Positions 5,518 to 7,484 of a stretch of 7,484 nt of DNA are shown here, piece after piece; position 1 is the first letter of the stretch, and each line of letters starts with the position of its first letter. This stretch comes from Pedococcus sp. (GTDB lineage: Bacteria > Actinomycetota > Actinomycetes > Actinomycetales > Dermatophilaceae), in NCBI GenBank assembly GCA_025936615.1, contig JAICSZ010000093.1:1-7484 (forward strand), written 5' to 3'. The notes beneath the pieces were generated by a model. That model was not told the origin of the DNA. It saw nothing but the letters and a program-made list of their open reading frames with translations, and made no database searches. Made by a program: the position numbers and the translations under genes.

Positions 5518-7484
5518 CTACTCGGTCGTGATCGCGCGGAGCACGTCGAGCTTGGCGGCCCGACGCCCGGGCCAGAGCGCGGCGAGGACGCCGACCAGTC
5601 CGGCGAGCACGACGAACACGGCGAGCTGGGTGCCGGGGACCGACAGCACGTCGATGCCGTCGTCGGCGAGGCTTCGCTGCAGCGCCCACCCGGCGACCAG
5701 TCCCAGGCCGACCCCCAGCACCGCCCCGAGCAGCGCGATCGCCACCGACTCCAGCCGCAGCATGGTGCGCAGCTGGCGACGGCTCAGCCCGACCGCCCGG
5801 AGCAGCCCGATCTCGCGGGTCCGCTCGATCACCGACAGCGCCAACGTGTTGACGATGCCCAGGACCGCGATGACCACGGCCAGACCGAGCAGCGCGTAGA
5901 TCATGTAGAGCAGCTGGTCGATCGGCTTGCGCTGCTCCGCGGCGAACGCGTCCTGGTCCTTCAGGCTCACTGTCGGCAGGTCCGCGATCACCGTGGAGAT
6001 GCCCGCCTCGACAGCCGCCTTGTCGGCTCCCGGCTTGCGCACCACGAAGGTCATGCTGTCCTGGGCCGGGACGCCGGCTGCGTCAGCGGCCGCGAGCGAG
6101 ACGAGCACCGGGACCTGCATGGCCTCCATCGACCGGTAGATCGCAGCCACCCGGTACGTGCGCTCCTGCCCAGCAATCGTGGCCTTGGTGCGGTCGCCTG
6201 CCTTGAGGCCGTCCTTGGCCGCCACCTTGTCGTCGACGACGAGTCCGTCCGTGCCGATGTCGGCGAACGAGCCCGACAGCACCTCGACCGGGACCGCCCT
6301 GCGGAAGGTCCCCGGGTCGATGGCGGCGCCGCCACGCTGGTCCTTGCCGAGGGTGACCGACAGGAAGCGCATCGGGCTCGCCACCTCCACCCCCGGCACC
6401 GCTGCGACGTCCTCGGTCACCTTCGACGAGAACGGCTGTCCGATGGCGTTGGACACCACGTAGTCACCGACGAAGTTCTCCGCGATCGACTTGTCGACGC
6501 TTGCCTTCGCGGACGCGCCGAACACGGACATCATCGACACCAGGGTGAGCCCGACCATGAGCGCGGACGCGGTGGCGGCTGTACGGCGCGGGTTGCGCAC
6601 GGCGTTCTGCTCTGCCATCACCCCCACGGTCTTGAACAACGGGCGGTAGACGGCGCCCATGAGCGCGATCACCGGCCGGCCGACGACGGGGCTGGTCAGC
6701 GCGACCCCGAGGAGCATCGCGAATACCCCGCCGCCCACGTAGTAGGCGGAGTGGCTGATGTCGGTGAAGGCGCCCAGGTAGGTGGCCACGGCACCGCCGA
6801 CCGTCAGCGCGCCGCCCACGAGGATGCGCCAGCGCAGCGCCGACTCGGGCAGCGCGACGTCGTCGCGCATGGCCGCCACCGGCGGCATCTTGCCCGCTCG
6901 GCGAGCAGGCAGGTAGGCGGCGACCATCGTGACGAGCAGCCCGACGGCATACGACCAGACCGCGGTGGTGGGCTCGAAGACGAGCGGTGACCCACTGAGG
7001 TCCAGCCCGAACGTCGAGAACAGTGCCTTGATCCCCAGCGCCAGCAGGAACCCGAAGCCCAGCCCGGCAGTGGAACCGACGAGACCGACCACGAGGGCCT
7101 CGAACAGCACCGACCGGGTCACCTGCCTGCGGGCCGCACCGAGGGCGCGGAGGAGCGCCAGCTCACGGCTGCGCTGGGCGACGAGGATCGAGAAGGTGTT
7201 GATGATCAGGAAGGAGCCGACGAACAGCGCGATGCCCGCGAAGATCAGCAGGAAGGTGCTGATGAACGACAGCGCCTGGTTGACCGAGTCCTGCGACTCC
7301 TTGGCCGCCGCCTTGCCGGTCACCGCCTCGTAGCCGGGAGCGAGCGCGGCCCGCACCTGCTTGGCGAGGTCCTCCTGGCTGACGCCCTCCTTGGCGGTGA
7401 CCCACGCGTCGGTGTACTCGTCCTTGCCGCCGAGGTACATGGCCTGGGCGGTCCTGGTGTCGAAGATGGCGATGGTCGCGCCGA
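5518..7484 (-). CDS. MacB/FtsX-type ABC transporter permease, C-terminal 654 residues (5' partial)
   Basis: The frame is open to the window edge and ends at TAG 5520-5518. Two FtsX modules are visible (visible-residue numbering). The first has membrane segments near 72-100, 126-153 and 176-192; the second near 522-550, 578-602 and 617-638; further hydrophobic segments lie near 220-238, 248-276 and 302-322. Both modules carry the same cytoplasmic motif after their first helix: RSRELALLRALGAARRQV (104-121) and RTREIGLLRAVGLSRRQL (554-571), the likely ATPase-contact segment. Between them, about 325-515, is an extracellular MacB-like periplasmic-core-type domain, and an N-terminal counterpart continues out of the window. 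Such two-module permeases of about 850 residues work with a separate ATPase, normally encoded upstream (beyond 7484); they move lipids, peptides or drugs or act mechanically. The substrate is unknown. Confidence 0.92.
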   Translation of the reverse strand, partial: GATIAIFDTRTAQAMYLGGKDEYTDAWVTAKEGVSQEDLAKQVRAALAPGYEAVTGKAAAKESQDSVNQALSFISTFLLIFAGIALFVGSFLIINTFSILVAQRSRELALLRALGAARRQVTRSVLFEALVVGLVGSTAGLGFGFLLALGIKALFSTFGLDLSGSPLVFEPTTAVWSYAVGLLVTMVAAYLPARRAGKMPPVAAMRDDVALPESALRWRILVGGALTVGGAVATYLGAFTDISHSAYYVGGGVFAMLLGVALTSPVVGRPVIALMGAVYRPLFKTVGVMAEQNAVRNPRRTAATASALMVGLTLVSMMSVFGASAKASVDKSIAENFVGDYVVSNAIGQPFSSKVTEDVAAVPGVEVASPMRFLSVTLGKDQRGGAAIDPGTFRRAVPVEVLSGSFADIGTDGLVVDDKVAAKDGLKAGDRTKATIAGQERTYRVAAIYRSMEAMQVPVLVSLAAADAAGVPAQDSMTFVVRKPGADKAAVEAGISTVIADLPTVSLKDQDAFAAEQRKPIDQLLYMIYALLGLAVVIAVLGIVNTLALSVIERTREIGLLRAVGLSRRQLRTMLRLESVAIALLGAVLGVGLGLVAGWALQRSLADDGIDVLSVPGTQLAVFVVLAGLVGVLAALWPGRRAAKLDVLRAITTE

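Noticed and set aside
5317..6990. Long rightward open frame (557 codons) opposite the permease
   Set aside because: It is rich in His, Asp, Arg and Gly with no domain or hydrophobic pattern, and it mirrors the FtsX-type permease, whose membrane segments and repeated motifs are unmistakable. It is a high-GC antisense shadow.
5518..7484. The two similar FtsX halves as a possible recent gene fusion or duplication
   Set aside because: Two-module architecture with a repeated ALLRALG/GLLRAVG motif is the normal layout of this permease family.

Overview
The window is a high-GC stretch with GTG and TTG starts beside ATG, GC-rich third codon positions, a WXG100 protein, a HelD-like RNA polymerase-associated ATPase and a DUF4031 protein. 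Together these point to an actinobacterium, possibly Micrococcales/Intrasporangiaceae-like. The family-level guess is inference from gene content only. It reads as ordinary chromosome: no rRNA, tRNA, CRISPR array, insertion sequence or phage gene was seen.

Layout, left to right. (1) The C-terminal end of an HtrA/DegP-type serine protease with its PDZ domain (2-370, +, 5' end outside the window). (2) Twenty bases later, a 692-residue HelD-like UvrD-family ATPase (391-2469, +), closed by a U-tract terminator (2489-2516). (3) A small exported protein of unknown function (2634-3020, +) with a 12-bp hairpin in its leader and a strong ribosome binding site. (4) An HD-superfamily metal-dependent phosphohydrolase (3036-3728, +) whose start region lies in a large hairpin (3039-3079). 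(5) A leftward two-gene operon: a DUF4031 protein with a C-terminal NUDIX-like domain that lacks the Nudix box (4291-5034, -), overlapping by GTGA a canonical NUDIX hydrolase (3794-4294, -). (6) A solitary WXG100/EsxA-like protein (5157-5447, +). (7) The C-terminal 654 residues of a MacB/FtsX-type ABC permease (5518-7484, -, N-terminus outside the window).

How the genes relate. The HD hydrolase and the DUF4031/NUDIX pair are convergent and all look like hydrolases or nucleotide-binding proteins, so a shared housekeeping or nucleotide-sanitation role is possible but unproven. The WXG100 gene diverges from the DUF4031 gene and converges on the permease. No type VII secretion machinery is visible.

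The most unusual content is non-coding. Both convergent gene junctions carry a long, nearly perfect hairpin (3735-3784 and 5448-5506) without a U-tract, and a third long hairpin (3039-3079) sits over the start of the HD gene. In protein terms, the most unusual item is the coupled pair of NUDIX-fold proteins, one with an intact catalytic box and one that has lost it. I found no convincing wholly new multi-gene system.
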